64,000 nucleotides of DNA, taken from positions 242,911 through 306,910 of the forward strand of contig DASYYH010000027.1 in assembly GCA_035934015.1 (NCBI GenBank), written 5' to 3'. The notes beneath the pieces were generated by a model. The model was not told the origin of the DNA, did no database searches, and saw nothing but the letters and a program-made list of their open reading frames with translations. Made by a program: the position numbers and the translations under genes. Of this stretch, positions 8,236 through 17,762 are shown piece after piece. Origin of the DNA: Candidatus Acidiferrales bacterium. GTDB lineage: Bacteria; Acidobacteriota; Terriglobia; Acidiferrales; UBA7541. Positions within the stretch are counted from its first letter, which is position 1, and every line of letters begins with the position of its first letter.

Positions 8236-8546
8236 GGGTTTTCGGGAATAACGCACTCCGAGAAAAGCTGTGGGCCGGGGAATGGTGCGGTGGCTCTGCT
8301 TTTCGAGCATCTGAATCGCCTGCTGTAGTTTATCCAAGCAATCGAGCAATCTCCCCTGTCGCTGTTGCACACCACACGGCCCAGAAAATACAGGCTGGAA
8401 AGCCAGGAATACGCGCTGCCTGCACGCCGGCGCGATGAGTGGCTGGTCCCTCGGACAGGCTTGCGATGGAAACCGACGCGGTGAATGACGGAGCGGAAAA
8501 TTTGGCGAGAGTTAGAATCGGGGAGAGACGAGGAAGGAGCGATCCC
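8236..8546. other. Intergenic stretch, no gene seen
   Basis: About 310 bases between the TonB receptor and the DUF2844 gene. Open frames on both strands here lack ribosome binding sites and recognisable motifs. AAGGAG for the next gene is at its right end. No clear terminator hairpin was seen after the receptor. Confidence 0.5.
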
Positions 8547-9020
8547 GTGAGGCGAATCCTCATTGCAAGTGCAACATTCATCGGCGCGATGATTGTGATT
8601 TTGACTGTTCCCTTTTCTGCGAGGGCTTCGCTGGGAGGAAGCGCCGTCTCCGTGATCGCGGACCAAGCGCACATGCAAGGAAAACTGATGAGGACGGCCA
8701 AGAGCGCGTACACGGTGCAGGAGATTCAGGCGCCGACGGGAGTCGTGGTGCGGGAATATGTCTCGCAGAGCGGAATGGTCTTCGCTGTCGCCTGGCAAGG
8801 GCCGACGCAGCCGGATCTGCGGCAGGTGTTGGGGACGTACTTCACGACGTTTACGCAGGCCGTGCAAGCGCAACGAGCAACGCGCGTCGCGCGCGGGCCA
8901 CTGGTGATCAAGCAGCCGGGGCTCGTGGTGGAAATCGGCGGGCATATGCGGTGGTTCGTGGGGAGAGCCTACGTTCCCGGGATGGTTCCAGTGGGAGTGG
9001 CGCTCGAGGAGATCCGATGA
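8547..9020 (+). CDS. DUF2844-family secreted protein
   Basis: 157-residue exported protein of unknown function. It starts at GTG with AAGGAG 6-7 bases upstream; a longer frame reaches back to 8439 but reads through charged sequence that does not look like a signal. Residues 1-27 (RRILIASATFIGAMIVILTV) form a signal peptide. The mature part contains the DUF2844-style segment YTVQEIQAPTGVVVREYVS and GMVFAVAWQGPTQPDLRQVL. Its stop overlaps the start of the DUF3443 gene. In known genomes these two families often occur side by side, so they probably act together in the envelope. Confidence 0.72.
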   Translation: MRRILIASATFIGAMIVILTVPFSARASLGGSAVSVIADQAHMQGKLMRTAKSAYTVQEIQAPTGVVVREYVSQSGMVFAVAWQGPTQPDLRQVLGTYFTTFTQAVQAQRATRVARGPLVIKQPGLVVEIGGHMRWFVGRAYVPGMVPVGVALEEIR

Positions 9021-10243
9021 TGCGGAATGCGGCGCGAGAAATTCTCGTCTGGGCGATGAGCGGAATGATGGCGCTGTGGGCGACGGGCTGCTCCCATGCG
9101 AATGTAGGCGGAGGAGGCACGCCTCCGGGAACGAATAACGTGCTGGCGATTTCCGTGAACACAGGACCGACGGCGGCGATGGGGTCGCCTTACATTAATG
9201 GGGCGTTTACGAGCGTCACGGTGTGTGTGCCGGGGAGCACGACGCAATGCCAAACAATCGACGGAATTCTCGTGGATACCGGTTCGCCGGGATTGCGCCT
9301 CCTGTCTTCGGAGCTGACAGTGGCGTTGCCGCAGCAAACCGATTCGAGCAACAACCCGGTTGTGGAATGCGCGCCGTTCGCGTCGGGCGTCATCTGGGGG
9401 CCGGTGCAGACTGCAGATATGACCGTGACGGGAGAAAAGGCGAGTTCACTGCCGATTCAGGTGATCGGGACGAACAGCTTTCCGAATATTCCCGCGGCGT
9501 GCTCGAATCAGGGCACGCCTGTAGAGGATCTGCAACAGCTGGGAGCCAACGGAATCCTGGGGATTGGTCCGTATCAGCAAGATTGCGGCGCGGCCTGCGC
9601 GACAAGCGGAGCGACAAACCCGGGCGTGTATTACACGTGTCCTGCGACGGGCTGCGTTGTGGCTGCGGAGCCGCTTGCGTCACAAGTGACGAATCCGGTG
9701 GTGATGTTTCCGAAGGACAATAATGGAACGATCATCGAATTGCCCGCGCTGAGCGGATCAGCCGCCAGCGTGAATGGACAATTGATATTCGGCATTGGCA
9801 CGCAGTCGAACAACGGCCTGGGCAGCGCAACGATTTATACGATGGACCCTGCGTCAGGCAACTTTTCGACGGTGTTCAACGGACAGACATACACCAATGA
9901 GGCTTTTCTCGACAGCGGATCGAATGCCATGTACTTCCTAGATTCGACGACTACGACCATCCCTACATGCACAGATTATACGTTTTGGTATTGCCCCGGC
10001 GGCACGCTGAATTTCTCGGCGACCAATATGGGAGCGAACGGGAATTCAGGCATCATCAATTTCTCAGTGGGAAATGCCGATTCGCTGGTGGCAAATCCCG
10101 GGGATGGCGCTGCAAATGGTTTGGCGGGACCTTTCCCGAGCACCTTCGACTGGGGATTGCCGTTCTTCTACGGGCGAAATGTGTACACGGCGATCGATGG
10201 GATGAGTACGCCGGGAGGAACCGGGCCATATTGGGCGTATTGA
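9017..10243 (+). CDS. DUF3443-family lipoprotein, aspartyl-protease-like
   Basis: 408-residue protein with a lipoprotein signal (lipobox ATGC, Cys25), then a Gly/Pro linker. Two retropepsin-like motifs are visible: Asp87-Thr-Gly in GILVDTGSPGLRLL and Asp299-Ser-Gly in EAFLDSGSNAMYFLD. Their spacing resembles the two halves of pepsin-type enzymes, although no peptidase activity is established for this family. Many cysteines (positions about 70-215) suggest disulfides. ATG at 9017 is chosen because it overlaps the DUF2844 stop and follows GAGGAG; frames upstream would run through that gene. It lies in an operon with DUF2844. Confidence 0.75.
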   Translation: MMRNAAREILVWAMSGMMALWATGCSHANVGGGGTPPGTNNVLAISVNTGPTAAMGSPYINGAFTSVTVCVPGSTTQCQTIDGILVDTGSPGLRLLSSELTVALPQQTDSSNNPVVECAPFASGVIWGPVQTADMTVTGEKASSLPIQVIGTNSFPNIPAACSNQGTPVEDLQQLGANGILGIGPYQQDCGAACATSGATNPGVYYTCPATGCVVAAEPLASQVTNPVVMFPKDNNGTIIELPALSGSAASVNGQLIFGIGTQSNNGLGSATIYTMDPASGNFSTVFNGQTYTNEAFLDSGSNAMYFLDSTTTTIPTCTDYTFWYCPGGTLNFSATNMGANGNSGIINFSVGNADSLVANPGDGAANGLAGPFPSTFDWGLPFFYGRNVYTAIDGMSTPGGTGPYWAY

Positions 10244-10492
10244 AGAAGACTGGCAGCAGGAGGAAAAGTACCCTTGCGACGACGATTTGCCTCCTGAATG
10301 CCAATACGCCTCGTGACGACTGACTCCTGTGCGCTTGTTTTTCTTTCCTTCCAGATTCTTTCACACCGGCAATACGAACCAACGACGGGTCGCGGGTAAA
10401 ACCATCGGTCATTGGATATTTTTCGCGCCGTGTGAATCACAACCCAATTCAAAGGAGAATGACAGCACGCAAAGGAAAAGATATTCTGAGGC

Positions 10493-11269
10493 GTGCACCT
10501 AGGCGAGGGGGTTTTCCTTTTCTTTGCGGCGCTGGTAGCAGGCGCGCTGAATGCAGTGGCGGGCGGCGGGAGCTTCATTTCGTTTCCGTCGCTGCTATTT
10601 GCGCGCATCGCGCCGATCTCCGCGAACGCCACGAATACGATGGCGCTGTGGCCCGGGACGATCGCGAGCACTGTAGCCTATCGCGACGCACTGAAAGATC
10701 CGCAAGCGCGCGAGCTGCTGCTGCCGCTGCTGGTGAATGGAGTTTTGGGCGGCATTCTGGGCGCGTACATCCTGCTGCGTACGCCGCAACATATATTCAT
10801 GGAACTTGTGCCGTGGCTGCTGCTGGGCGCGACGCTCCTGTTCATGGCGAGTGGGCGCATTACGGCGTGGGTTCGCAGACAGGGCGGACATGCACACGAA
10901 AAGCGAATGCTCTTCACGGCGGGGCTGGCGCTGGAGCTGCTGATTACGGTTTATATCGGATATTTCGGAGCGGGTGCAGGAATCTTGACGCTCGGAATGT
11001 TGGCGCTGCTGGGTATTGAGGACATCCATGCCATGAATGGAACGAAGACGCTGCTGGTGAGCGTGGCGAATGGTGTGGCGCTGATCCTGTTCGTGAGTGC
11101 GAAAGTGATTGTCTGGCCGGAAGCGATCGTGATGCTGGCGGGAGCGGCGGCGGGCGGGTACGGCGGGGCGCATTACGCGCAAAAAGTGAATCCGCGGACG
11201 ATTCGAGCGCTCGTAATTGTCGTGGGTTTCGGGGTGGCGGCGTATTTTTTCGCGACGCAGTTCGCATAA
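10493..11269 (+). CDS. TauE/SafE-family (DUF81) sulfite/anion exporter
   Basis: 258-residue polytopic inner-membrane protein with about eight hydrophobic segments. It opens with FFAALVAGALNAVAGGGSFISFPSLL, the first-repeat signature of the TauE/SafE family, and has the second-half counterpart YIGYFGAGAGILTLGMLALLG. Members export sulfite, sulfoacetate or other organic anions, and the substrate here is unknown. The start is GTG at 10493. It is flanked by gaps of about 250 and 190 bases and looks monocistronic. Confidence 0.88.
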   Translation: MHLGEGVFLFFAALVAGALNAVAGGGSFISFPSLLFARIAPISANATNTMALWPGTIASTVAYRDALKDPQARELLLPLLVNGVLGGILGAYILLRTPQHIFMELVPWLLLGATLLFMASGRITAWVRRQGGHAHEKRMLFTAGLALELLITVYIGYFGAGAGILTLGMLALLGIEDIHAMNGTKTLLVSVANGVALILFVSAKVIVWPEAIVMLAGAAAGGYGGAHYAQKVNPRTIRALVIVVGFGVAAYFFATQFA

Positions 11270-11456
11270 GCAGTTTTCCTTTCATAGCAAGACAATCCCA
11301 AGAGACAACTGAAGATAGCGGCGACGCGCGAAGACGAGGCGGATCGCTGCGAGAAATATCGAGCGCGGAGGGAACATTTGCGGCGTGTGGGACGTATTGA
11401 CATTCGATAGGAGCGAGAGTAACCTAGCGTGCTACAGAACGTCTATAGGAGGCAAG

Positions 11457-11786
11457 ATGACGCGGGAACAAACCGAATTGCTGCAAGGAACGCTGGACAT
11501 GCTGATTTTGAAGTCGCTCGCCCTGGGAGAAATGCACGGGCTGGGCATTTCGCGGCGCATCGAGCAGATCACCAAGGGGACGTTTCAAGTGAAGCCGGGG
11601 TCGCTCTTCCCTGCTCTGCACCGGATGGAAGAAGAGCGATGGCTGGAAGCGTCGTGGGGCGAATCGGAGAATAACCGGCGCGCAAAATACTACCGGCTGA
11701 CGAAGGCGGGCCGACGGCAGTTCGAAACGGAAACGCTGCGATGGGGGCGAATTTCGCTGGCCATCGAGCGAGCGCTGGAAGCGTGA
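11457..11786 (+). CDS. PadR-family transcriptional regulator
   Basis: 109-residue winged-helix regulator. It reads LLQGTLDMLILKSLALGEMHGLGISRRI (residues about 8-35), then KPGSLFPALHRMEEERWLEASWGESENNRRAKYYRLTKAGRR, which is the PadR recognition helix and wing. A strong AGGAGG 4-5 bases upstream fixes the ATG at 11457. It is followed after 84 bases by the ADOP permease. PadR-ADOP pairs are very common in Acidobacteriota, and the regulator presumably controls the permease. Confidence 0.92.
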   Translation: MTREQTELLQGTLDMLILKSLALGEMHGLGISRRIEQITKGTFQVKPGSLFPALHRMEEERWLEASWGESENNRRAKYYRLTKAGRRQFETETLRWGRISLAIERALEA

Positions 11787-11870
11787 AAGCAGTGGCTAGT
11801 GGCGCTTCGTTCCCGCCCAGGCGGGCGAGCCTCAGGGCAAGCAAGTGACGAGTAAAGGCGACTGCAACCA

Positions 11871-14522
11871 ATGTGGATAAGAAACGCAATTCGGAATTGG
11901 CGTCGGAAGGCGCGGGCGGATGCGGAGCTCGACGAGGAAGTGCGCGGGTACGCCGAGATGCTCGCGGAGGAAAAGATTCGCAACGGCAGTGATGCGCAGG
12001 AAGCGCGGCGGGAGGCCAAGATGGAACTCGGCGGCGTGGAACAAGTGAAAGAACAGACGCGGGAGGTTCGCGCCGGACATTTTTTCGAAACGCTGTGGCA
12101 AGACGTTCGCTATGGCGGACGGATGCTGCGGAAGAATCCGGGATTCACAATCGTCGCGGTGCTGACGCTGGCGCTGGGGATTGGCGCGAACACCGCCATT
12201 TTTAGCGTTATCGAGAGCGTGCTCTTGCGACCGCTACCCTATGACCATCCCCAAAGCCTCATCGAGATTTGGAATACGTACTTGCCGGCAGTTCCTCTCG
12301 GGGGATTGTCGCCGGGCGACTTTCGCGATTGGCAGAGAGAAACAACGACGGTCTCGGAAATGGCCGCGTACGCCTGGATTCAGCAGGGCGCAAATTTTAC
12401 GGGTGACGGCGATCCGCAGCGCGTGGAGCTGAACTGGGCAACTTCTAATTTTTTCCCGATGCTGGGCGTGAGACCTGCAATCGGACGGCTCTTCGCACCA
12501 GAGGAAGATCGGCCGGGGAGCGCACCGGTCGTGGTTCTTTCACATCGATTCTGGCAAAGCCGCTTTGCGAGCGCTTCAAATGTTGTTGGCCGCGTTCTGA
12601 CGCTTGACGGATTGCGCTACACGGTTATCGGCGTTCTCCATGAAGGATCGCACTTGCTCGATGCGCCGGATATGTGGATGCCGATGGGCCAGTTCGGGGA
12701 CGATTTGACGGAGCATGTCCATCATGAATTCGTGGGAATCGCGCGACTCAAACCTGGCGTGAAGGTTGCACAAGCGCGAGCGGAGTTCGAAGCGCTAAAC
12801 CAGCGGTCCGCCATCGCGTACCCCAAGGAGCACAAGAATTTTGGCTTGGTTGTGCGACCGATGCAGGATCCTTCCGCCGCCCAACTGCGCGGAACTTTGC
12901 TGGTCCTGTTTGCGGCGGTGGGACTGGTGCTGCTTATCGCGTGCGCCAATATTGCCAATCTGCTCCTGGCGCGGAATGCGAGCAGGGAAAGAGAAATCGC
13001 GCTGCGCACGGCGCTTGGAGCTCATCGCGGGCGGCTTATTCGACAGTTGCTAACCGAAAGCATCCTGCTTGCGCTGCTCGGAGGAGCGCTTGGGATCGCG
13101 TTCGCGGCTGTGGGCGTGCAGATTTTGGGTGCATTGGCACCACGGAATATGCAAGCGGTGCAGCAGATAGGGCCGGATGGCACTGTATTTCTTTTTACGA
13201 TCGTCATTTGCTTCGCCGTTGGCGTGATCTGTGGCTTATTGCCGGCGCTGCAGATAAGAAAAACGAACGTGAACGTCGCTTTGAAGCAGGGAACGCGAGG
13301 AAGCGGCGCGTTCGCTAGCCGCAAACTTCACAGCACACTCGTAGTCTCCGAAATTGCGCTGGCGCTGGTTCCGCTCACTGGCGCGGGCTTGTTGCTGCGC
13401 AGTTTGCGCGATTTGCTGAATCAAAGCCCCGGGTTCCGCGCAGAGCATCTGCTAAGTATGAATATTCCACAAGCAGCTGTTCCGCCCGCTGAACTCATTA
13501 AAATGACTCCTGCTCAGCAACAGCAGTTAGCTCAGAAGCAATCTCTTCAGTTTGAGCAAATCATCGAGGGCGTCGAAGCCCTGCCCGGAGTGAAATTGGC
13601 CGCGGGCATCGACATCTTGCCGCTCGGCACGCAACTTCAGGCGGCCGCACGGTTCGTTATTGAAGGGAGGCCTATTCCGGACGCAGGCGTCCGGCCCCTC
13701 GCCGAACTCCGTACTATTACTCCCGGATATTTTTCGACGGCAGGGGTTTCTCTGCTTCGCGGACGGTCGCTCGACGCGGAGGACGCAGGCAAGCAGAATA
13801 TTGATATTAATGAAGCGATGGCGGAACGATTTTGGCCGCAGGGCAACGCAATTGGCAGTCGCATCAACATCTGTTCGCTCGATCCGAGCCCGTGCTGGTT
13901 TTCGATTGTCGGAATTGTCGGCAACGTTCATGAATACGGACTTGATGCGGCTCCGACCTATGATGCTTATTTTACCGGCGGCTGGACCCCGAACCTGCTC
14001 ATCCGCACCGCCTCGGACCCTCATCGCACAGAAATCGCGGCCGTAAACGTGATTCATAAAATTGACCCGGCCTTACCTGTGACCTCAGTGATGACCATGG
14101 ACGAATTGGTTGCGGATTCTGTTGCGCCCCGCCGATTTTCCGCAGTTCTTACCGGAGTGTTTGCGGCGCTTGCGCTGCTCCTCGCGACCGTTGGAATTTA
14201 TGGTGTGATGAGTTACATGGTTGGGCGCCGCACGAATGAGATTGGCATCCGCATGGCTCTCGGGGCGCGACCGCGCGATGTTCTCAGGTTGGTTGTAGCG
14301 CATGGCGCGAGACTGGCGCTGATCGGCGTAGCCTTCGGAATTTGCGGATCGCTGGCGCTGGCCCGCTTCATCTCCAGCATGCTTTTTGGTGTTCGTTCCT
14401 ACGACCCGCTCACGTTCATCGTTGTGGCGTCGCTCCTATCGGCGGTGGCCATTGCGGCCTGTTACGTTCCGGCGCGGCGGGCGATGAAAGTCGATCCGAT
14501 GGTGGCGCTGCGGTACGAGTAA
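11871..14522 (+). CDS. ADOP-family ABC transporter permease (FtsX/MacB-like)
   Basis: 883-residue membrane protein. Residues 1-75 form a charged N-terminal region common to ADOP proteins (ADAELDEEVRGYAEMLAEEK). They are followed by the first permease unit starting RMLRKNPGFTIVAVLTLALGIGANTAIFSV, a MacB-type periplasmic domain, three TM segments (AAVGLVLLIACANIANLLLAR), and a second duplicated unit ending in IGIRMALGARPRDVLRLVV and a final pair of TM helices. It has no ATPase domain, and no adjacent ATPase gene is present, hence 'orphan'. Function in vivo is unknown; related MacB proteins expel peptides or lipoproteins by mechanotransmission. Confidence 0.9.
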   Translation: MWIRNAIRNWRRKARADAELDEEVRGYAEMLAEEKIRNGSDAQEARREAKMELGGVEQVKEQTREVRAGHFFETLWQDVRYGGRMLRKNPGFTIVAVLTLALGIGANTAIFSVIESVLLRPLPYDHPQSLIEIWNTYLPAVPLGGLSPGDFRDWQRETTTVSEMAAYAWIQQGANFTGDGDPQRVELNWATSNFFPMLGVRPAIGRLFAPEEDRPGSAPVVVLSHRFWQSRFASASNVVGRVLTLDGLRYTVIGVLHEGSHLLDAPDMWMPMGQFGDDLTEHVHHEFVGIARLKPGVKVAQARAEFEALNQRSAIAYPKEHKNFGLVVRPMQDPSAAQLRGTLLVLFAAVGLVLLIACANIANLLLARNASREREIALRTALGAHRGRLIRQLLTESILLALLGGALGIAFAAVGVQILGALAPRNMQAVQQIGPDGTVFLFTIVICFAVGVICGLLPALQIRKTNVNVALKQGTRGSGAFASRKLHSTLVVSEIALALVPLTGAGLLLRSLRDLLNQSPGFRAEHLLSMNIPQAAVPPAELIKMTPAQQQQLAQKQSLQFEQIIEGVEALPGVKLAAGIDILPLGTQLQAAARFVIEGRPIPDAGVRPLAELRTITPGYFSTAGVSLLRGRSLDAEDAGKQNIDINEAMAERFWPQGNAIGSRINICSLDPSPCWFSIVGIVGNVHEYGLDAAPTYDAYFTGGWTPNLLIRTASDPHRTEIAAVNVIHKIDPALPVTSVMTMDELVADSVAPRRFSAVLTGVFAALALLLATVGIYGVMSYMVGRRTNEIGIRMALGARPRDVLRLVVAHGARLALIGVAFGICGSLALARFISSMLFGVRSYDPLTFIVVASLLSAVAIAACYVPARRAMKVDPMVALRYE

Positions 14523-14545
14523 AGCGGCCGAATGCGCATGAGGCG

Positions 14546-14896
14546 CTAGGGTAGAGCGACCTCTGCTTCAACGCGCGAAGCGTACATCGGGAAGAATTGC
14601 TCCAGATTCGACATGCGAATCAGAGCGGCGACGCGCTCGGAAACGCCAACGAGGACGACTTTGCGGTTCGCGTGACGCGACGAAATAAACGCGCCAACGA
14701 GTGCGCCCAAGCCAGCGGAATCCATGTAAGGAACCTGACTGAAGTCGACGAGAACGGCACCCGAGCCATTGAGTTCGCGGACGACGCCTTGAAATGTGAA
14801 GAGCGTTTGAATGGTGAAAGGACCCTTGCAGGTCAGGACGACGTGGTGTTCGCGAGAACCAGAAGAACGTTCGACAGTTAGCTTGTCATTTGACAT
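14546..14896 (-). CDS. STAS-domain anti-sigma factor antagonist-like protein
   Basis: 116-residue single STAS domain. The signature VLVDFSQVPYMDSAGLGALVGAF contains Ser60, the residue phosphorylated in SpoIIAA/RsbV-type antagonists. By family knowledge it would bind and titrate an anti-sigma kinase when dephosphorylated. No kinase or phosphatase partner is adjacent, and it is convergent with the ADOP gene. A role in flagellar or other partner switching is equally possible. Confidence 0.85.
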   Translation of the reverse strand: MSNDKLTVERSSGSREHHVVLTCKGPFTIQTLFTFQGVVRELNGSGAVLVDFSQVPYMDSAGLGALVGAFISSRHANRKVVLVGVSERVAALIRMSNLEQFFPMYASRVEAEVALP

Positions 14897-15022
14897 GGAT
14901 GGCAGAGTATTTTGAACAATCCGTCACAATGTTAATGAAGGATTAATTCTGTGTAAATTCGCTGCTGCGGAAGCTGGCGTGCCGGCTGAATTTTGAAGCG
15001 ACGGCCTGTTTTCTAGGTTAGA

Positions 15023-15526
15023 ATGCGGCTCGTGACTGCCGCAGGAAATCCAGTACTGGCAATTTATCCGGGGTCGTTCGACCCTGTCACCAACGGACAT
15101 CTTGATTTGATCGGCCGGGGTGCGAAGATCTTCGACCGCCTGACCGTCGCCATTCTTCGCAATATGGAGAAGGACCCACTGTTCACGGTAAGTGAGCGGC
15201 TGGAAATGCTGCGGGAAGTGACGCGACCGTGGCCGAATGTCGAAGTGGATGTGTTCGAAGGACTGCTGATGGATTACGCGAGGCGAAAAAATGCTCATGT
15301 CGTGCTGCGTGGCATTCGCGCCGTTTCGGACTATGAATATGAGTTGCAGATGGCGCTGATGAACCGCAAGCTGGAGCCGAAAATCGAAACTGTTTTCATG
15401 ATGCCCGCGGAAGCGTACAGCTATTTGAGCTCGCGGCTTGTACGCGAAATCGCGCGGCTCGGCGGGTCAGTGAAGGATCTGGTGCCGCAAGTTGTGGAAG
15501 AGCGTCTGAAAGCCAAGGTAATCTGA
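15023..15526 (+). CDS. coaD: Pantetheine-phosphate adenylyltransferase
   Basis: 167 residues; transfers AMP from ATP to 4'-phosphopantetheine, the penultimate step of coenzyme A synthesis. The nucleotidyltransferase signature AIYPGSFDPVTNGHLDLI contains the (T/H)xGH motif. The second motif SYLSSRLVREIARLGG (the ISS-type loop) is present, and the length is standard. ATG at 15023 gives a short extra N-terminus; a GTG at 15032 is an alternative. The aminotransferase gene follows 21 bases later, so the two may be cotranscribed. Confidence 0.95.
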   Translation: MRLVTAAGNPVLAIYPGSFDPVTNGHLDLIGRGAKIFDRLTVAILRNMEKDPLFTVSERLEMLREVTRPWPNVEVDVFEGLLMDYARRKNAHVVLRGIRAVSDYEYELQMALMNRKLEPKIETVFMMPAEAYSYLSSRLVREIARLGGSVKDLVPQVVEERLKAKVI

Positions 15527-15547
15527 GTTCGAACCGGGAGCGTGGAA

Positions 15548-16747
15548 ATGGAGCTATCGGAGCGTGTAAAGCGCATTGAACCTTCGGCGACACTGGCCGT
15601 CTTGAACGAAAAAGAGAAGCTCGTAGCACGTGGAATCGACGTAGCCGACTTTGGGCCGGGCGAGCCGGATTTTCCGACGCCCGAACACGTCAAACGCGCC
15701 GCCATTCGCGCCATCGAGGAAAACAAGACGAAATACACGGCCGCGGGCGGCATCATGCCTCTGCGGGAGGCGGCCGTGGAATGGCACGCGAAATATCTGG
15801 GCACAAGTTACGGCGCGAGACAATGCGTTATCAACGTTGGAGGAAAGCACTCGCTCTTCAACGTGATTCACGCGCTGATCAATCCGGGAGATGAGGTCTT
15901 GATCCTCGCACCATACTGGGTGAGCTATCCAGACATGGTGAAATGTGCGGATGGGACTCCGGTCATTGTGGAAACGGATGCCAAGGAAGGATTTATCGCA
16001 CGCGCGGCGATGATCGAAAAGGCGATCACGCCGAGAACGAAAATCCTGATCATCAATTCGCCATCGAATCCAACGGGCGCAGTAATTCCCGAGGATGAAT
16101 TCGCAAAAATTCTCGAAGTGGCAAAGAAGCACAACGTCGCGCTGCTCTCCGACGAGTGCTATTCGCACTTTGTCTATGGAAAGGCGCGGCCTTTTTCGAT
16201 CGCGAGCTTGCCTGGGGCAAAAGACCACGTGATTATTTCCGGCTCGCTTTCGAAGACTTTTGCGATGACTGGATGGCGCATGGGCTACACACTTGCCCCG
16301 CAGTCAGTTGCGGATGCAGTGCTGAAACTGCAGAGCCAGTCAACTTCGAACCCCACATCGATCGCGCAGTACGCGGCGCTTGAAGCGCTGCGTGGCGGGA
16401 TGGAAAGCACGGATAAAATGATTGCCGAGTTCGCAAAGCGGCGCGCGAGAATCATCGCCGGCTTGCGAGAGATTCCTGGCGTGACCTGCCACGAGCCGGA
16501 TGGCAGCTTCTATGTGTTTCCGAACGTGGCTGCGGCAGCCTCGGGGATGAACACGGTAAAACTGGCGAAAGAACTGCTCGAGCAAGCGCACGTCGCCGTG
16601 ATTCCAGGCGATGCGTTCGGAGCACCCGGCTACCTCCGGATCTCTTACGCAACTTCGATGGAAACGATCGAAGAAGGCTTGCGGCGGCTCAATATTTTTT
16701 TTCGCGCCCAGACGGCAGCGGTGAGTTCCGCGGCGAACCACGGATAA
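15548..16747 (+). CDS. Class I/II PLP-dependent aminotransferase, aspartate aminotransferase-like
   Basis: 399 residues, fold type I. It begins ELSERVKRIEPSATLAV, as in bacterial type Ib aspartate/prephenate aminotransferases. Visible motifs are FGPGEPDFPTPEHV, NSPSNPTGAVIP, and the PLP lysine Lys236 in SGSLSKTFAMTGWRMGY. It probably interconverts aspartate/2-oxoglutarate and oxaloacetate/glutamate; specificity is not readable. GGGAG sits 7 bases before the ATG at 15548, favouring it over the GTG at 15542. It is followed 4 bases later by manA. Confidence 0.9.
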   Translation: MELSERVKRIEPSATLAVLNEKEKLVARGIDVADFGPGEPDFPTPEHVKRAAIRAIEENKTKYTAAGGIMPLREAAVEWHAKYLGTSYGARQCVINVGGKHSLFNVIHALINPGDEVLILAPYWVSYPDMVKCADGTPVIVETDAKEGFIARAAMIEKAITPRTKILIINSPSNPTGAVIPEDEFAKILEVAKKHNVALLSDECYSHFVYGKARPFSIASLPGAKDHVIISGSLSKTFAMTGWRMGYTLAPQSVADAVLKLQSQSTSNPTSIAQYAALEALRGGMESTDKMIAEFAKRRARIIAGLREIPGVTCHEPDGSFYVFPNVAAAASGMNTVKLAKELLEQAHVAVIPGDAFGAPGYLRISYATSMETIEEGLRRLNIFFRAQTAAVSSAANHG

Positions 16748-16751
16748 TCGC

Positions 16752-17732
16752 GTGGCGCTGCGGCCGGTTCGGCTCGAACCGATATTTGTTCCGCGCATTT
16801 GGGGGGCGCGAAATCTCGCGCCTCTTTTTCCAGAGATGAAATCCCTCCGCGAGCCGATCGGAGAAGTGTGGCTGACGGGAAATGAGTGCCGATTCGCTGG
16901 CGGACCGTTTGCGGGCCAGAAGCTTGGCGAGACTTGGCCACAGATGAGCGAGGAATGGGCGGGAGAAAATGCGCGGCGTGACAAGCCTTTCCCTGTGCTG
17001 GTGAAATTCCTTTTCCCGGAAGACAAACTTTCTGTCCAGGTCCATCCAGATGATGAATACGCTGCGAAAAACGAAGCAGCGGCAGGCGGAGTCGGAAAAA
17101 CGGAAATGTGGTACGTGATTTCGGCGCGGCCTGGCGCGGAAGTGCGCGTCGGTTTGCGCGAATCGACGACGCGCGGAGGGTTTCGCCGGGCAATTGCAGA
17201 GGGAAATGCGGAGGAGCATGTCGAACGAGTTGCGGTGCAAGCGGGCGATGCGATTTTTGTGCCGGCTGGTACTGTGCACACGATCGGCCCGGGAATGATT
17301 CTTTGTGAGGTCCAGGAGAACTCGGACTTAACCTATCGGGTCTATGATTACAACCGACGAACAGTGGAAGGAAAACTGCGCGAACTGCACGTTGAGAAAG
17401 CCATGGACGTGATTCGCTTCGGCAAGCAGCAAAGCGGCAAAGTGGGGCAAGAGTTACGCGAAGATTCTTCTTCTGGAATCACGATTCTCGCAGATTGTCC
17501 GTACTTTAGCGTCGTGAAGCACACTATCAGCGAGTCGCGATACTTGGTTAAACCTAAGGGGCGCCTTGAAATCATTGTAATTCTTGAAGGGCGCGGCGAG
17601 CTATGCACGAACTTGAATGACGAGCGCGTCGAATACGGACCAGCGGAAGCATGGGTCATTCCTGCGGCAGTCAGGGATTGCATCTATGATCCGCAAAAGA
17701 CGACGACGCTGCTATCAATCGCAGCTCCTTAG
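16752..17732 (+). CDS. manA: Mannose-6-phosphate isomerase, class I
   Basis: 326 residues; zinc enzyme interconverting fructose-6-phosphate and mannose-6-phosphate, feeding GDP-mannose synthesis. Motifs are EPIFVPRIWGARNL at the start, the metal-binding QVHPDDEYAAKNE, and FVPAGTVHTIGPGMILCEVQ. The length matches short bacterial type I isomerases. It starts at GTG, 4 bases after the aminotransferase stop, so translation is likely coupled. manC follows 30 bases later. Confidence 0.92.
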   Translation: MALRPVRLEPIFVPRIWGARNLAPLFPEMKSLREPIGEVWLTGNECRFAGGPFAGQKLGETWPQMSEEWAGENARRDKPFPVLVKFLFPEDKLSVQVHPDDEYAAKNEAAAGGVGKTEMWYVISARPGAEVRVGLRESTTRGGFRRAIAEGNAEEHVERVAVQAGDAIFVPAGTVHTIGPGMILCEVQENSDLTYRVYDYNRRTVEGKLRELHVEKAMDVIRFGKQQSGKVGQELREDSSSGITILADCPYFSVVKHTISESRYLVKPKGRLEIIVILEGRGELCTNLNDERVEYGPAEAWVIPAAVRDCIYDPQKTTTLLSIAAP

Positions 17733-17762
17733 TAAGTTCGATGGTTGCGGGACAATTTTGAA

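Noticed and set aside
8232..8945. 237-residue leftward frame downstream of the TonB receptor
   Set aside because: Overlaps the DUF2844 gene on the other strand, no ribosome site and no signature.
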